From: Natronolimnobius sp. AArcel1 | Lineage (GTDB): Archaea; Halobacteriota; Halobacteria; Halobacteriales; Natrialbaceae | Direction: 5' to 3' | Assembly (NCBI RefSeq): GCF_011043775.1 | Contig: NZ_JAAKXY010000006.1 | Location: 248,001-312,000, forward strand | DNA length: 64,000 nucleotides | In this document: one piece after another, positions 1-7,982 of the stretch | How the letters are laid out: each line of letters opens with the position of its first letter | Numbering within the stretch: position 1 is the stretch's first letter | Position numbers and translations under genes: made by a program | Notes under the pieces: model-generated | What the model saw: the letters and a program-made list of their open reading frames with translations, nothing else | What the model was told of the DNA's origin: nothing | The model's database searches: none

Positions 1-43
1 TTAATAGTGAAGGTTTTTGGCGTGGCGTCGGGATGGTCCGGCC

Positions 44-1213
44 ATGGGTGCGCTATCGAACCTGCGCGTGCTAGATCTGACGCAGGTGCTGGCCGGCCCG
101 TACTGTACAATGGTGCTTGCGGACATGGGCGCAGACGTCGTCAAGATCGAACGCCCTGGCGGCGACCTCATCCGCTCGAACCCACCGTTCGTCGAGAGTG
201 ACGACGAGCCCTACGGCGGCTACTTCCAGAGCGTCAACCGCGGGAAGCGAAGCCTCGAGCTCGACTTCGGGGATGCGGCTGATCGCGAGGACTTCCTCTC
301 GCTCGTGGCCGACGCCGATGTCGTCGTCGAGAACTATCGTGCTGGAACGATGGAAAAGTACGACCTCGAGTACGAAACCCTGCGCGAGCACAACCCGCAG
401 CTGATCTACTCCTCGATTCGGGGCTTTGGCGATCCCCGCACGGGCGAGACGGCTCGACAGGGCCAGCCCTCCTTCGACCTCATCGCGCAGGCACTCGGCG
501 GCGTCATGGAGATTACAGGGGAAGAGGATGGGGCGCCGACCAAGGTGGGACCGGGTATCGGCGATCTGTTCACCGCAACGCTAAATTGTATTGGGATTTT
601 GGCCGCGGTGAACCACCGCGCACAGACGGGCGAGGGCCAGTACGTCGACACCGGCATGTACGACGCCATGCTCAGCATGACCGAGCGCGCGATCTACCAG
701 CAGTCGTATACTGGTACCGCGCCGACTCGGCAGGGAAACTCCCATCCCACGCTCTTTCCCTACGATGCGTTCGAAACCACCGACGGCTACGCCGTCATCG
801 CCGCCTTCGGGACGAACCACTGGCAAGAACTCTGTACTGCGATGGATCGTCCGAATCTGGCTTCGGCGTATCCCACCGCTGCGGACCGCCTCGAGAATCG
901 AGAGACGCTTCGGGACGACATTTCGACGTGGGCCAGCGGGCTCGAGACTGCGGAACTTGTGGACCGACTCGAGGGTCGTGTCCCCGCTGCGCCGGTCCAG
1001 AGTACTGAGGAGATTTTCGACGATCCGCATGTGCATGCGCGGGAGATGCTGATTCCGGTCGAACAGCCCGGCTCCGGGGCGGACGTGGAGATTGCTGGGA
1101 ATCCGATCAAGATGACCGAGACGCCGCCGGAGCCACGGGGCCGAGCGCCGCTGTTGGATGAGCACCGCGAGGAGGTGTTGGGCGAAGAGTGTGAGGTGGC
1201 AGCGGACGATTGA
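44..1213 (+). CDS. CoA-transferase family III (CaiB/BaiF)
   Basis: Moves CoA between organic acids (formyl-CoA, carnitine-CoA or dicarboxylate type). The protein of about 389 residues has the family length. It opens with a typical N-terminus (LRVLDLTQVLAGPYCTMVLAD) giving the Rossmann-like start, followed by ADVVKIERPGGD. The catalytic aspartate of the family fits the GMYDAML segment after GQYVDT. The ATG at 44 is preferred over an in-frame TTG at 17 because family homology begins right after it. The gene is whole, but its upstream neighbour lies outside the window, so operon context and substrate cannot be judged. Family assignment is firm; the substrate is not. Confidence 0.9.
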   Translation: MGALSNLRVLDLTQVLAGPYCTMVLADMGADVVKIERPGGDLIRSNPPFVESDDEPYGGYFQSVNRGKRSLELDFGDAADREDFLSLVADADVVVENYRAGTMEKYDLEYETLREHNPQLIYSSIRGFGDPRTGETARQGQPSFDLIAQALGGVMEITGEEDGAPTKVGPGIGDLFTATLNCIGILAAVNHRAQTGEGQYVDTGMYDAMLSMTERAIYQQSYTGTAPTRQGNSHPTLFPYDAFETTDGYAVIAAFGTNHWQELCTAMDRPNLASAYPTAADRLENRETLRDDISTWASGLETAELVDRLEGRVPAAPVQSTEEIFDDPHVHAREMLIPVEQPGSGADVEIAGNPIKMTETPPEPRGRAPLLDEHREEVLGEECEVAADD

Positions 1214-1248
1214 TTTTGGTCCGTTACCGGATGAACTGGGCCGCTTCG

Positions 1249-1818
1249 TTATCGTACTTGCTCGAGGATCTGCAGAAACCGAAACGCAGGCTCACCATAG
1301 GATTTCGTTTCCTCGGCTGCGAGTTCCCGAAGTTCGTCGACGCGTTCGGTGTAGGTTTCGTTGACGATGAGATCGATTTCCGTTCCGATTTCAGGATCAT
1401 CCTTGAGCTCGGCGGAAAGTTGCTCGAGGCCGTCAGTAAGATAGCCGTCCGAGAGATACGGTGCCCAGAGCTGGAGGACGTACTCGTCGGCGTCGTCGAA
1501 CACGCGCGTCACGTAGTCGTAATCGGCTCGGAACTTGGTCTCGAGTTTTTCGAGTGAGAACTGGTAGCTGTCGTTGCCGTAGTCGGCCCACTTGTCGGTC
1601 TTCGGGGTTCCCGAATACGCCGAGCCGTTCAGGTGGGTGATGACCTCACAGGCGTAGACGGTCTGGGTGCCGTTGCTCGAGTCGACCGCGACGACATCGA
1701 TCTCCATCTGTTCGCCGGCTTCCTTGGATCTCGAGTTGTAGCTGACGACCTCGGCGTCGGTGATGATTTTGTGGTACGCGCCGACGATGAGTTCGCCAGT
1801 TTGTGCAGTTGCTGTCAT
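1249..1818 (-). CDS. Small PD-(D/E)XK nuclease-like protein
   Basis: A 189-residue protein. The N-terminal third has the layout of a restriction-nuclease fold: a helix with a Glu (GELIVGAYHKI), then EIDVVAVD, then a strand with CEVITHL. The Asp in EID and the Glu in CEV would be the metal ligands; the usual Lys after the Glu is replaced, as seen in several divergent members. The C-terminal part is charged and probably helical. It is transcribed divergently from the type IIG gene at 1944, with 125 bp between the two start codons, so the two probably share a control region. Function in defence is inferred from fold and neighbour; it could equally be a nuclease-fold protein without catalysis. 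Confidence 0.5.
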   Translation of the reverse strand: MTATAQTGELIVGAYHKIITDAEVVSYNSRSKEAGEQMEIDVVAVDSSNGTQTVYACEVITHLNGSAYSGTPKTDKWADYGNDSYQFSLEKLETKFRADYDYVTRVFDDADEYVLQLWAPYLSDGYLTDGLEQLSAELKDDPEIGTEIDLIVNETYTERVDELRELAAEETKSYGEPAFRFLQILEQVR

Positions 1819-1933
1819 AGTTCGTAGTTACATTGGAGACAAATAGTAATATCAATAAAGATGGTAATTCGCTGCCGTTGTCTTATGTCACGACACACTG
1901 GCCGACCAGTGGTTTCTTAGTGTGACAATTCAA

Positions 1934-1938
1934 GGTGA
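1934..1938 (+). promoter_or_regulatory. Ribosome binding site of the type IIG gene
   Basis: GGTGA, complementary to the archaeal 16S rRNA 3' end, lies 5 nt before the ATG at 1944. This decides the start: the in-frame GTG at 1935 overlaps the GGTGA itself and is not used. Confidence 0.6.
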
Positions 1939-1943
1939 CAGCT

Positions 1944-4900
1944 ATGAGTCAGGCGACGCTGTCGGATCGGCCATATACGAATTCGAATCTGTTCTCCGGC
2001 CACTATCTCGACGAGCGCGTGCAGGAACGCGAGGAGTGGGACTGTGATGATGAGGCACGGACAGCACTGGATGAATTACAGTCGTTGTACGACCTCGAGT
2101 CCGGACTGGTGGATGGGTACAAGGAAGATGCACTGATAGACAACTGGATCGACGAAGTGCTCGACGTGCTTGGATTCGGGACGAACGTCGAGACGACACT
2201 GCCCGGTGGGGGCGGGTACGTCGATGCGCTGCTATTCGAGGATGCTACGGCGCGTCGCGACGCTGCGGAGGTCTATCTGCGAACTGAGGACACGGCTGAT
2301 CTGTTCGAACGCGGCGTCGGGCTGGTCGAAGCAAAGCAGTGGGACGCCGACTTCACGACTCGATTTAGTGAGCAGCGGCCGTATCGGAACGCCTCCCACC
2401 AGATCAAACACTATCTCGAGCGAACGCCAGAGGAAATCCAGTGGGGCGTGCTGACGAACGGGCGCAAGTGGCGACTCTACGGAACGAACGACTACGAGAC
2501 ACAGACCTACTACGAGGTGGATTTGCCGGAGTTGCTCGAGCACGGCGATCTCGAGGCGTTCAAGTATTTCTACGTCTTTTTCCGCCCCGGTGCATTCCGG
2601 GAGATTTCCGGGACGACCTTTCTGGATTCGGTCTGGTCCGAGAGCGAGACGGTTGCCCAGGAACTCGGGGAGGACTTACAGGACAACGTCTTCACCGCGT
2701 TGCGGGTGCTTGGACGTGGGTTTGCCGAAACGAACGATCTCGATATTGACCCGGACGACGACGAGGAACTTGCGGCGCTGAAAGAGCAGTCGCTGGTGTT
2801 GTTGTACCGGCTGATGTTCGTCCTCTACGCCGAATCGCGGGGGTTGATCCATCCGGAGGGTGGCGACGCCGTCACGGAGTACGAGGACAACTTCAGCCTG
2901 AACGAACTGCGACTCGAGATTCACGAGGAAATCGGCGAGGTCGACGACGGTTTCGACACCTACAGCGAGCACTCGACGACGATGTGGAGTCGGCTCGAGG
3001 ATCTGTTTCGGCTGGTCGACGAAGGCGAGGAGTCGCTGGGGATTCCGCCGTACAACGGCGGGCTGTTCAATCAGGAGAACCACGAGTTCCTGACGAACCA
3101 TCAGGTGAGCAACCGCTATCTCGCGGAAGTCATCTACCGTATTTCGACGACCGAAAACGACGAGGGGCGGTACGTGCTGGCCGACTACGCGGACCTGGAT
3201 ACACGGCATCTGGGAAGCGTCTACGAGGGACTGCTCGAGCATCAGTTCCGAATCGCGCCGGAGGACTACGCGGCGGTGTCGGACGACGGCGGACAGGTTT
3301 GGGAACCTGCAACGGAGGTGTCGGTTGCGGACGCGGTCGAAACCGTCGATGCGGGTGGGCTGTACGTTGTCAACGACGAGGGCGAGCGAAAGGCCACGGG
3401 GGCGTACTATACACCGGACTACGTGGTGACGTACATCGTCGAGGAGACGGTCGATCCGCTGATTGACGAGATTCGGGCGGACCTCCAGGAGCAGGGCTTC
3501 GAGACGGGAACGCACGAGTATCTCGGGGCGTTTTACCGCCGGGTGCTGGATCTGACGATTCTCGATCCGGCGATGGGCAGCGGGCACTTCCTGACGCGGG
3601 CGACGGAGTACCTGGCCCAGCAGGTGATGGAGGAGGTGCGCGAGATCGAGGAGGCGACGGCGTTCGACGAGCAGCGGGTTCGCCGGGACGTGGCGAAGGA
3701 GTGCATCTACGGCGTGGACTTGAACGGGATGGCGGTCGAACTCGCGAAGCTCTCGATGTGGCTCGAGACGCTCGCGGCGGATCAGCCGTTGGCGTTTCTG
3801 GACCACCACCTGAAGGCGGGCAACTCGCTGGTTGGGTCGGACGTGACGGCGGTGCTGTCGAACGGTGCGGAGGCGGACGACGACGGTGGGCAGTTGACCC
3901 TCCAGCAGTCGTTTGCCCGCGTGCGCGAGCAGACGCTGGATCACGTCATGGATCGGGTCCAGGAGTTACTCGAGATCGATAACGAGACGCTCGAGGACAT
4001 CAAGTCGATGGAGGAGTTGTACGACGAGGTGCGAAGCGATCCGTTCTACCAGCGGTTGTTCGAGTTGACGAACGTCCACACGGCGGAGCGATTCGATCTG
4101 GACGTGCCCGAGGGGGCCTACGAGCGGATGGCGGGTGCAATCGACGACGAAGACAAGTGGGCCGACGTGCGCGAAGAGGGCTGGTTCCAATCAGCGCAGG
4201 CGATGGCTGAGGGCGAGGCGTTTTTCCACTGGGAACTCGAGTTTCCGGAGGTCTTCTTTGATCAGGATGGGGAAAAGCGAGCGGATGCTGGGTTTGATGC
4301 GGTGATTGGGAATCCTCCGTATGTCCGCCAAGAGCAAATTAAAGGAGCAACTGAATTGTTCTCAGAATTTGAAGTCTATTCCCCTGCTGCAGACCTCTAT
4401 ACGTATTTCATCGAACAAGGTTACGAACTTCTGGCTGATGAGAATAATTTGGGATATATTGTATCAAATAAATTCACAAAGGCAGAATATGGAAATCCTC
4501 TTCGGAAGTTTTTAGCCAGCAATACACGGCTCAAAACCCTCTGTGACTTCCATGATTTACCTGTCTTTGGTCCTTCTGTCTCGGCATATCCGTTAATAAT
4601 GTCTTTAAAGAAGAGTGAACCCTCTTCCAGCAACGAAGTATCAATTATGAAGATAGATGATTTAGAGTTCAGGAGGTTGCGAGAAAGAGTCGATGAAAAT
4701 AGTGTTCTGATAGAACAGTCCCAATTGAGTAGTGAATCGTGGTCATTATCAAATCCAGAAGCGATTGAATTAACAAATAAAATCAATGGGATTGGCGAAG
4801 AATTAGATCAATACCTAAGTTCGGAAATTTTGAGAGGGATATTAACTGGTTTGAATGAGGCATTTATAATCGGGAAGGATAAATATGACAAGATAGTAGA

Positions 4901-6083
4901 TAATGACCTTAATTCTGAACGTTTCATTGTCCCACTCATGAAAGGACATGATGCAGACCGATATCTATCTGGATTCTCAGATCGCTATCTAATCCGAGTC
5001 CCATCCGGTTGGTCAAAGTCGGCATCTGGAAGAGAATCAGAAGAAGATGCATGGGAATGGTTCGCCTCTGAGTATCCCGGAATCGCAGACCATCTCATTG
5101 AATTTAGATCTGATGCACGCTCACGGTATGACAGGGGAGAATGTTGGTGGGAGCTTCGTCCATGTGACTATTATGACGAATTTGAGTCAGAAAAAATAGT
5201 GTACCCTGAAATTTCAGATGGACCTCGATTCAGTCTTGATATCGATGCAAAGTATACAAATAATAAATGTTTCATAATACCTGTTGAAGATTATGAATTA
5301 CTCGGTATTCTCAATTCATCTGTTGGTGAGTTTTGGGCAAGAAATAAACTTTCCAGCGTTCGTGGGGGGTATCTAGAATACCGAACAGTTCATTTGTCGG
5401 AATTCCCTGTCCCATCTGGAGATGAACCAAAACTGTCTAACGCTGTAGAAAATATAATCGATTTGATTGCAGAACGGCGTACTCTGAATCTCTCTCTTCT
5501 TGACCACTTTGGTTCCTACTCGAATGGAGAAAACCTATCCAATATTGGACTTACTCAACCACCAGAAGGCGTAGCCGACTCCATTCTTAACGATACGACT
5601 AACGAACAAGAGAATCTTCGAATTGGAACTGTTGAGGTCGTTCGTGAGACCACAACATCTCTTGAGATCCAACTCACAGCTCGTTACAAACCTGACGATG
5701 AACTCGAATATGATACTGACCAATGGGGATATACCGAAACTGAACTCTTACCAGCAGTTCATATATCTAATCTCACCAAGACTGAGGCAGATCTCATAGA
5801 GGCCTTTGTTCCTGTCGCTGTTGACGAAGCTGGAGGGTTTGCCAACTTCCGTGAGACAGCCACCAAAACTAATTCACTCATTGACCGTCTTCGGAAACTC
5901 ACACTTCCTGCTGTTGATGACATTTGTTCAGGCCTCAAAAGCTATCTTGAAACAAAAGAACGAGCTGAGGAACTCAACAAAGAAATTGAAAATACAGACC
6001 AACTAATTGATGAAATCGTCTATGAATTATACGAGTTATCAGACAAAGATATTGAGATCATTGAAGAAGCTATTATAGAATAA
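1944..6083 (+). CDS. Type IIG restriction-modification protein (Eco57I-like), mosaic
   Basis: A single 1379-residue chain likely combining endonuclease, N6-adenine methyltransferase and DNA recognition. The N-terminal nuclease shows D94 (GYVDALLF), E129-A-K131 (GLVEAKQW) and a following QIKHYL helix, the D-EXK-Q pattern. Methylase motif I is LDPAMGSGHF at 540-549 and motif IV is NPPY at 790-793, which indicates m6A. The rest is the target recognition region and a C-terminal helical tail. The gene is a mosaic: sampled 60-base lines upstream of NPPY are near 67 % GC (3721-3780), while those downstream are 30-35 % (4741-4800, 4861-4920), with AGA/AGG and A/T-ending codons. The reading frame is intact. 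No other BREX, DISARM or type I genes are nearby. A full-length paralogue lies at 18693. Confidence 0.85.
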   Translation: MSQATLSDRPYTNSNLFSGHYLDERVQEREEWDCDDEARTALDELQSLYDLESGLVDGYKEDALIDNWIDEVLDVLGFGTNVETTLPGGGGYVDALLFEDATARRDAAEVYLRTEDTADLFERGVGLVEAKQWDADFTTRFSEQRPYRNASHQIKHYLERTPEEIQWGVLTNGRKWRLYGTNDYETQTYYEVDLPELLEHGDLEAFKYFYVFFRPGAFREISGTTFLDSVWSESETVAQELGEDLQDNVFTALRVLGRGFAETNDLDIDPDDDEELAALKEQSLVLLYRLMFVLYAESRGLIHPEGGDAVTEYEDNFSLNELRLEIHEEIGEVDDGFDTYSEHSTTMWSRLEDLFRLVDEGEESLGIPPYNGGLFNQENHEFLTNHQVSNRYLAEVIYRISTTENDEGRYVLADYADLDTRHLGSVYEGLLEHQFRIAPEDYAAVSDDGGQVWEPATEVSVADAVETVDAGGLYVVNDEGERKATGAYYTPDYVVTYIVEETVDPLIDEIRADLQEQGFETGTHEYLGAFYRRVLDLTILDPAMGSGHFLTRATEYLAQQVMEEVREIEEATAFDEQRVRRDVAKECIYGVDLNGMAVELAKLSMWLETLAADQPLAFLDHHLKAGNSLVGSDVTAVLSNGAEADDDGGQLTLQQSFARVREQTLDHVMDRVQELLEIDNETLEDIKSMEELYDEVRSDPFYQRLFELTNVHTAERFDLDVPEGAYERMAGAIDDEDKWADVREEGWFQSAQAMAEGEAFFHWELEFPEVFFDQDGEKRADAGFDAVIGNPPYVRQEQIKGATELFSEFEVYSPAADLYTYFIEQGYELLADENNLGYIVSNKFTKAEYGNPLRKFLASNTRLKTLCDFHDLPVFGPSVSAYPLIMSLKKSEPSSSNEVSIMKIDDLEFRRLRERVDENSVLIEQSQLSSESWSLSNPEAIELTNKINGIGEELDQYLSSEILRGILTGLNEAFIIGKDKYDKIVDNDLNSERFIVPLMKGHDADRYLSGFSDRYLIRVPSGWSKSASGRESEEDAWEWFASEYPGIADHLIEFRSDARSRYDRGECWWELRPCDYYDEFESEKIVYPEISDGPRFSLDIDAKYTNNKCFIIPVEDYELLGILNSSVGEFWARNKLSSVRGGYLEYRTVHLSEFPVPSGDEPKLSNAVENIIDLIAERRTLNLSLLDHFGSYSNGENLSNIGLTQPPEGVADSILNDTTNEQENLRIGTVEVVRETTTSLEIQLTARYKPDDELEYDTDQWGYTETELLPAVHISNLTKTEADLIEAFVPVAVDEAGGFANFRETATKTNSLIDRLRKLTLPAVDDICSGLKSYLETKERAEELNKEIENTDQLIDEIVYELYELSDKDIEIIEEAIIE

Positions 6084-6093
6084 ATCCGGCGCT

Positions 6094-6561
6094 CTATGAA
6101 GGTTTTTCAAGGCCGAATTTTGAAATTGCATCTCTCTTTTGTCTTTCATCTGCTACACGTTGTAATCCATGTGGATGATAGATGTCTTCGTATCCAAGAA
6201 CATCATTCACCTCACTAACACTTATGTCGACTTGTTGAAGGTCAGAGATAATATATATGAGTTTGCGATTTGCGCTCTTTTCTCCCCAATAGTCTTCTGC
6301 GAATAAATCCGTCTTGCATGTCGCCTGAATTATTCCACCAGCAACATATCGGCCTTTGTCTACTCCATAGAGAAATACATAGTCTCCCTTATCAATAGAT
6401 TCAAATATGTCTCTATTTTGTTGTCCGTCATTACTACCCCACACTCGGGCAGTACTCGGTATGTCATCTGGTAGGGAAGAATGATTGGAAAGGTCAATAG
6501 GTGTAGCAACTGTCGTTTGAAAATCTTCATTTACTGTATCAAGAAAGATATCTTTCCACAT
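6094..6561 (-). CDS. EVE/PUA-like domain protein, putative modified-base reader
   Basis: A 155-residue, AT-rich gene converging on the type IIG gene with 10 bp between the stops. Residues from about 35 show the EVE/PUA-like pattern found at the N-terminus of modification-dependent restriction proteins: ARVWGSNDGQQN, then IDKGDYVFLYGVDKGRYVAGGII, then DYWGEKSANRKLIYIISDL and a final GLQRV. Such domains flip out and bind modified bases; here no nuclease or NTPase is attached. The ATG at 6561 is preferred to a TTG at 6594. It belongs to the same low-GC block as the specificity half of the type IIG gene, so it probably arrived with it. Domain family fairly likely; role is inference. Confidence 0.55.
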   Translation of the reverse strand: MWKDIFLDTVNEDFQTTVATPIDLSNHSSLPDDIPSTARVWGSNDGQQNRDIFESIDKGDYVFLYGVDKGRYVAGGIIQATCKTDLFAEDYWGEKSANRKLIYIISDLQQVDISVSEVNDVLGYEDIYHPHGLQRVADERQKRDAISKFGLEKPS

Positions 6562-6632
6562 TTTGTTTCGATTGAAAATAGGTGTGGGATCCAATAAATC
6601 CTTTGTGTCATAGTAACTCGAGCTTTTATTCT

Positions 6633-6707
6633 GCCATCTACCGGGGCGTACGAGACATCCTCGAGACCAACGCGCGAGTCGACGAACCCGAGGAAGCCGT
6701 TAGCTAG
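6633..6707 (+). pseudogene. C-terminal remnant of a truncated gene
   Basis: GC-rich sequence reads AIYRGVRDILETNARVDE and ends PEEAVS then TAG. Upstream in the same frame the composition becomes AT-rich and there is no plausible start. It looks like the 3' end of an older gene whose 5' part was replaced when the AT-rich block between about 4310 and 6630 came in. The parent family is not recognised. Confidence 0.35.
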
Positions 6708-6777
6708 TAGCCGTCTAAAAACAACCCGGACAAAAAACGAAATCGTCACCTCCCAATCCTGATTCCCCAGATCAGCC

Positions 6778-6936
6778 CTACTCGTCGAACTCGAGAGCAG
6801 GCGGAATAACCCGACAGCCACACGGGCTGGCGGTGCCAACCGCTGGCTCGGAGACGACGGTGACGACGACGGCTTCGCCACAGGAGGGACACTCGGGGAA
6901 TGAGTGGCCTGATTCCTGATCGCGTTCGGTCGTCAT
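6778..6936 (-). CDS. Small CPxCG zinc-finger protein
   Basis: A 52-residue acidic peptide starting MTTERDQESGHSFPECPSCG and ending in PALEFDE. Two cysteine pairs, CPSCG at residues 16-20 and SPCGCR in the second half, would bind one zinc ion. Such mini zinc-finger proteins are common in haloarchaea and usually act as regulators or adaptors; the partner is unknown. ATG start; GC-rich with genome-like codon use, unlike the AT-rich genes just to its left. Confidence 0.6.
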   Translation of the reverse strand: MTTERDQESGHSFPECPSCGEAVVVTVVSEPAVGTASPCGCRVIPPALEFDE

Positions 6937-6998
6937 CGCTCCTCGAGCATGATGGCGGTCGCTGGTGATTCGTGTCGATACGTCACTCGTGCGGGATG

Positions 6999-7006
6999 TT
7001 TATATC
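6999..7006 (+). promoter_or_regulatory. TATA box before the structured RNA candidate
   Basis: A TTTATATC box within GGGATGTTTATATCCCGG. By archaeal spacing the transcript would start near 7027, just before the run of hairpins and about 270 nt before the next start codon. Confidence 0.45.
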
Positions 7007-7027
7007 CCGGTAGAATGTACGGATTCA

Positions 7028-7112
7028 TGGCTTCAAGCCGTTCGGCTGGAAGCCCGTCTCGGGTGTCACACCACCCGGGGCATTTGCGTACCCCCGCGGA
7101 GACCGGCTTCCG
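7028..7112 (+). ncRNA. Candidate structured RNA with a three-way junction
   Basis: Downstream of a good TATA box the sequence folds into nested helices. A small hairpin AGCC-GTTC-GGCT spans 7036-7047. An outer stem of GGAAGCC and GTCTC (7048-7060) pairs with GAGAC and GGCTTCC (7099-7111), with only one C-C mismatch. Two inner hairpins sit inside it: GGGTG/CACCC (7061-7076) and GGGG/CCCC (7077-7094). No convincing reading frame crosses it. It matches no RNA I recognise (not tRNA, SRP, RNase P or a clear H/ACA layout). The alternative is a mobile-element end or the vapB leader. Confidence 0.4.
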
Positions 7113-7198
7113 TGTAATTTGTTGACTGGTTGTGACTTATATCTACTGGTGCGCGTGGTAATTCGGCTCCGTGTGACTGGCCTCGAGATGGGGGGCTT

Positions 7199-7222
7199 GC
7201 TCGAGTCATGCCGTACTCGAGC
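7199..7222 (+). repeat. CTCGAG palindrome with conserved spacer, copy 1
   Basis: Arms GCTCGAGT and ACTCGAGC flank the 8-nt spacer CATGCCGT. The same arms and a near-identical spacer recur at 8269-8290, and a degraded copy lies at 10191-10214. CTCGAG alone is common here, but the shared spacer suggests common descent. Confidence 0.4.
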
Positions 7223-7276
7223 CGGTGGCTGTCCGGGACTGGTTCTGCAAGTGAAATCACCAGTAAGATCTTTGCG

Positions 7277-7296
7277 TTTGTGTATGTATACACAAA
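7277..7296 (+). promoter_or_regulatory. Operator of the vapBC operon
   Basis: A perfect inverted repeat, TTTGTGTAT and ATACACAAA separated by GT, ends 2 nt before the vapB ATG. Antitoxins of this class autoregulate by binding such palindromes, so this is the likely operator; a protein sitting here would block a leaderless start. Confidence 0.6.
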
Positions 7297-7298
7297 GT

Positions 7299-7577
7299 AT
7301 GGGGACGAAAACCATCGGCATCCGAGAGGACGTCTATGAGCGGTTGAAGGCTCGAAAACGAGAGGATGAGAGCTTTACAGACCTGATGAACCGCATATTG
7401 GACGACACGACTGTCGATTGGCGTGAGGGCTTCGGAACACTCTCCGACGACGACGCTGCGGAACTCGAGCAGATCGTTGCGGACTCCCGTGACCACACGA
7501 GTGATGGGCTTTCCGGACGACAACAAGAGGCGCTGGATGAGTTCGCGGAGATAGAGGCAGACGATGAAACTGCTTGA
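7299..7577 (+). CDS. vapB: VapB-type antitoxin
   Basis: A 92-residue antitoxin. The N-terminus MGTKTIGIREDVYERLKARK followed by ESFTDLMNRIL is the ribbon-helix-helix-like DNA-binding head of archaeal VapB proteins. The rest is a glutamate-rich tail that would wrap the toxin. It overlaps the toxin gene by 14 nt, a sign of translational coupling. The start is set by the ATG directly behind the palindromic operator, although the frame is open further upstream. Neutralises the PIN ribonuclease downstream. Confidence 0.8.
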   Translation: MGTKTIGIREDVYERLKARKREDESFTDLMNRILDDTTVDWREGFGTLSDDDAAELEQIVADSRDHTSDGLSGRQQEALDEFAEIEADDETA

Positions 7578-7965
7578 TACAACGTTCCTTATCCACTATT
7601 GGGCAGGACGAGAGGCGGTTAAAGACTATCTTGAAACGCATGAAGAAGCGGAGTTTGTGACCACGACACTGAACATCAAAGAAATTGCCGTGGGACGGGA
7701 ACTACAAGGGAAACTTGATCCAGTTGAGATTCAGTCACAGTTTGAGTGGATGACTATCCTCCCGTTTCAGCTGGAACATGCCGTCATTGCTGGCGAGTTA
7801 GAAGCGGCGTTTCACCGGGATGAAACGGTGAATCAGGACAAAATAAATTCCTTCTCCGGAGATTTACTGATCGCCGCCGTTGCGAAAGCAGCAGGGGCAA
7901 CAGTTGTCACGCGAAATATGGACGACTTCGAGCAATTCGATGGCGTCTCTGTCGAGTCGTATTAG
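7564..7965 (+). CDS. vapC: VapC toxin, PIN-domain ribonuclease
   Basis: A 133-residue PIN protein likely cleaving tRNA or rRNA with Mg2+ when free of VapB. The acidic site is complete: D5 in MKLLDTTFLIHY, a Glu in NIKEIAVG, Asp in SGDLLIAAVA, and Asp in TRNMDDF near the C-terminus. It overlaps vapB by 14 nt. Its length and motif spacing are normal, so it looks active. It sits among mobile remnants, typical of toxin-antitoxin pairs in accessory DNA. The substrate cannot be told from sequence. Confidence 0.85.
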   Translation: MKLLDTTFLIHYWAGREAVKDYLETHEEAEFVTTTLNIKEIAVGRELQGKLDPVEIQSQFEWMTILPFQLEHAVIAGELEAAFHRDETVNQDKINSFSGDLLIAAVAKAAGATVVTRNMDDFEQFDGVSVESY

Positions 7966-7982
7966 GCTGATTGATACGGATT

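Noticed and set aside
2676-3944. Long antisense open frame across the type IIG gene (and similar ones elsewhere)
   Set aside because: Arginine/leucine/valine-rich shadow produced by high GC at third codon positions; no family signature.
1944-6083. BREX (PglX) locus
   Set aside because: No pglZ, brxC, brxA or brxL genes in the window; the N-terminal nuclease motif fits type IIG better.
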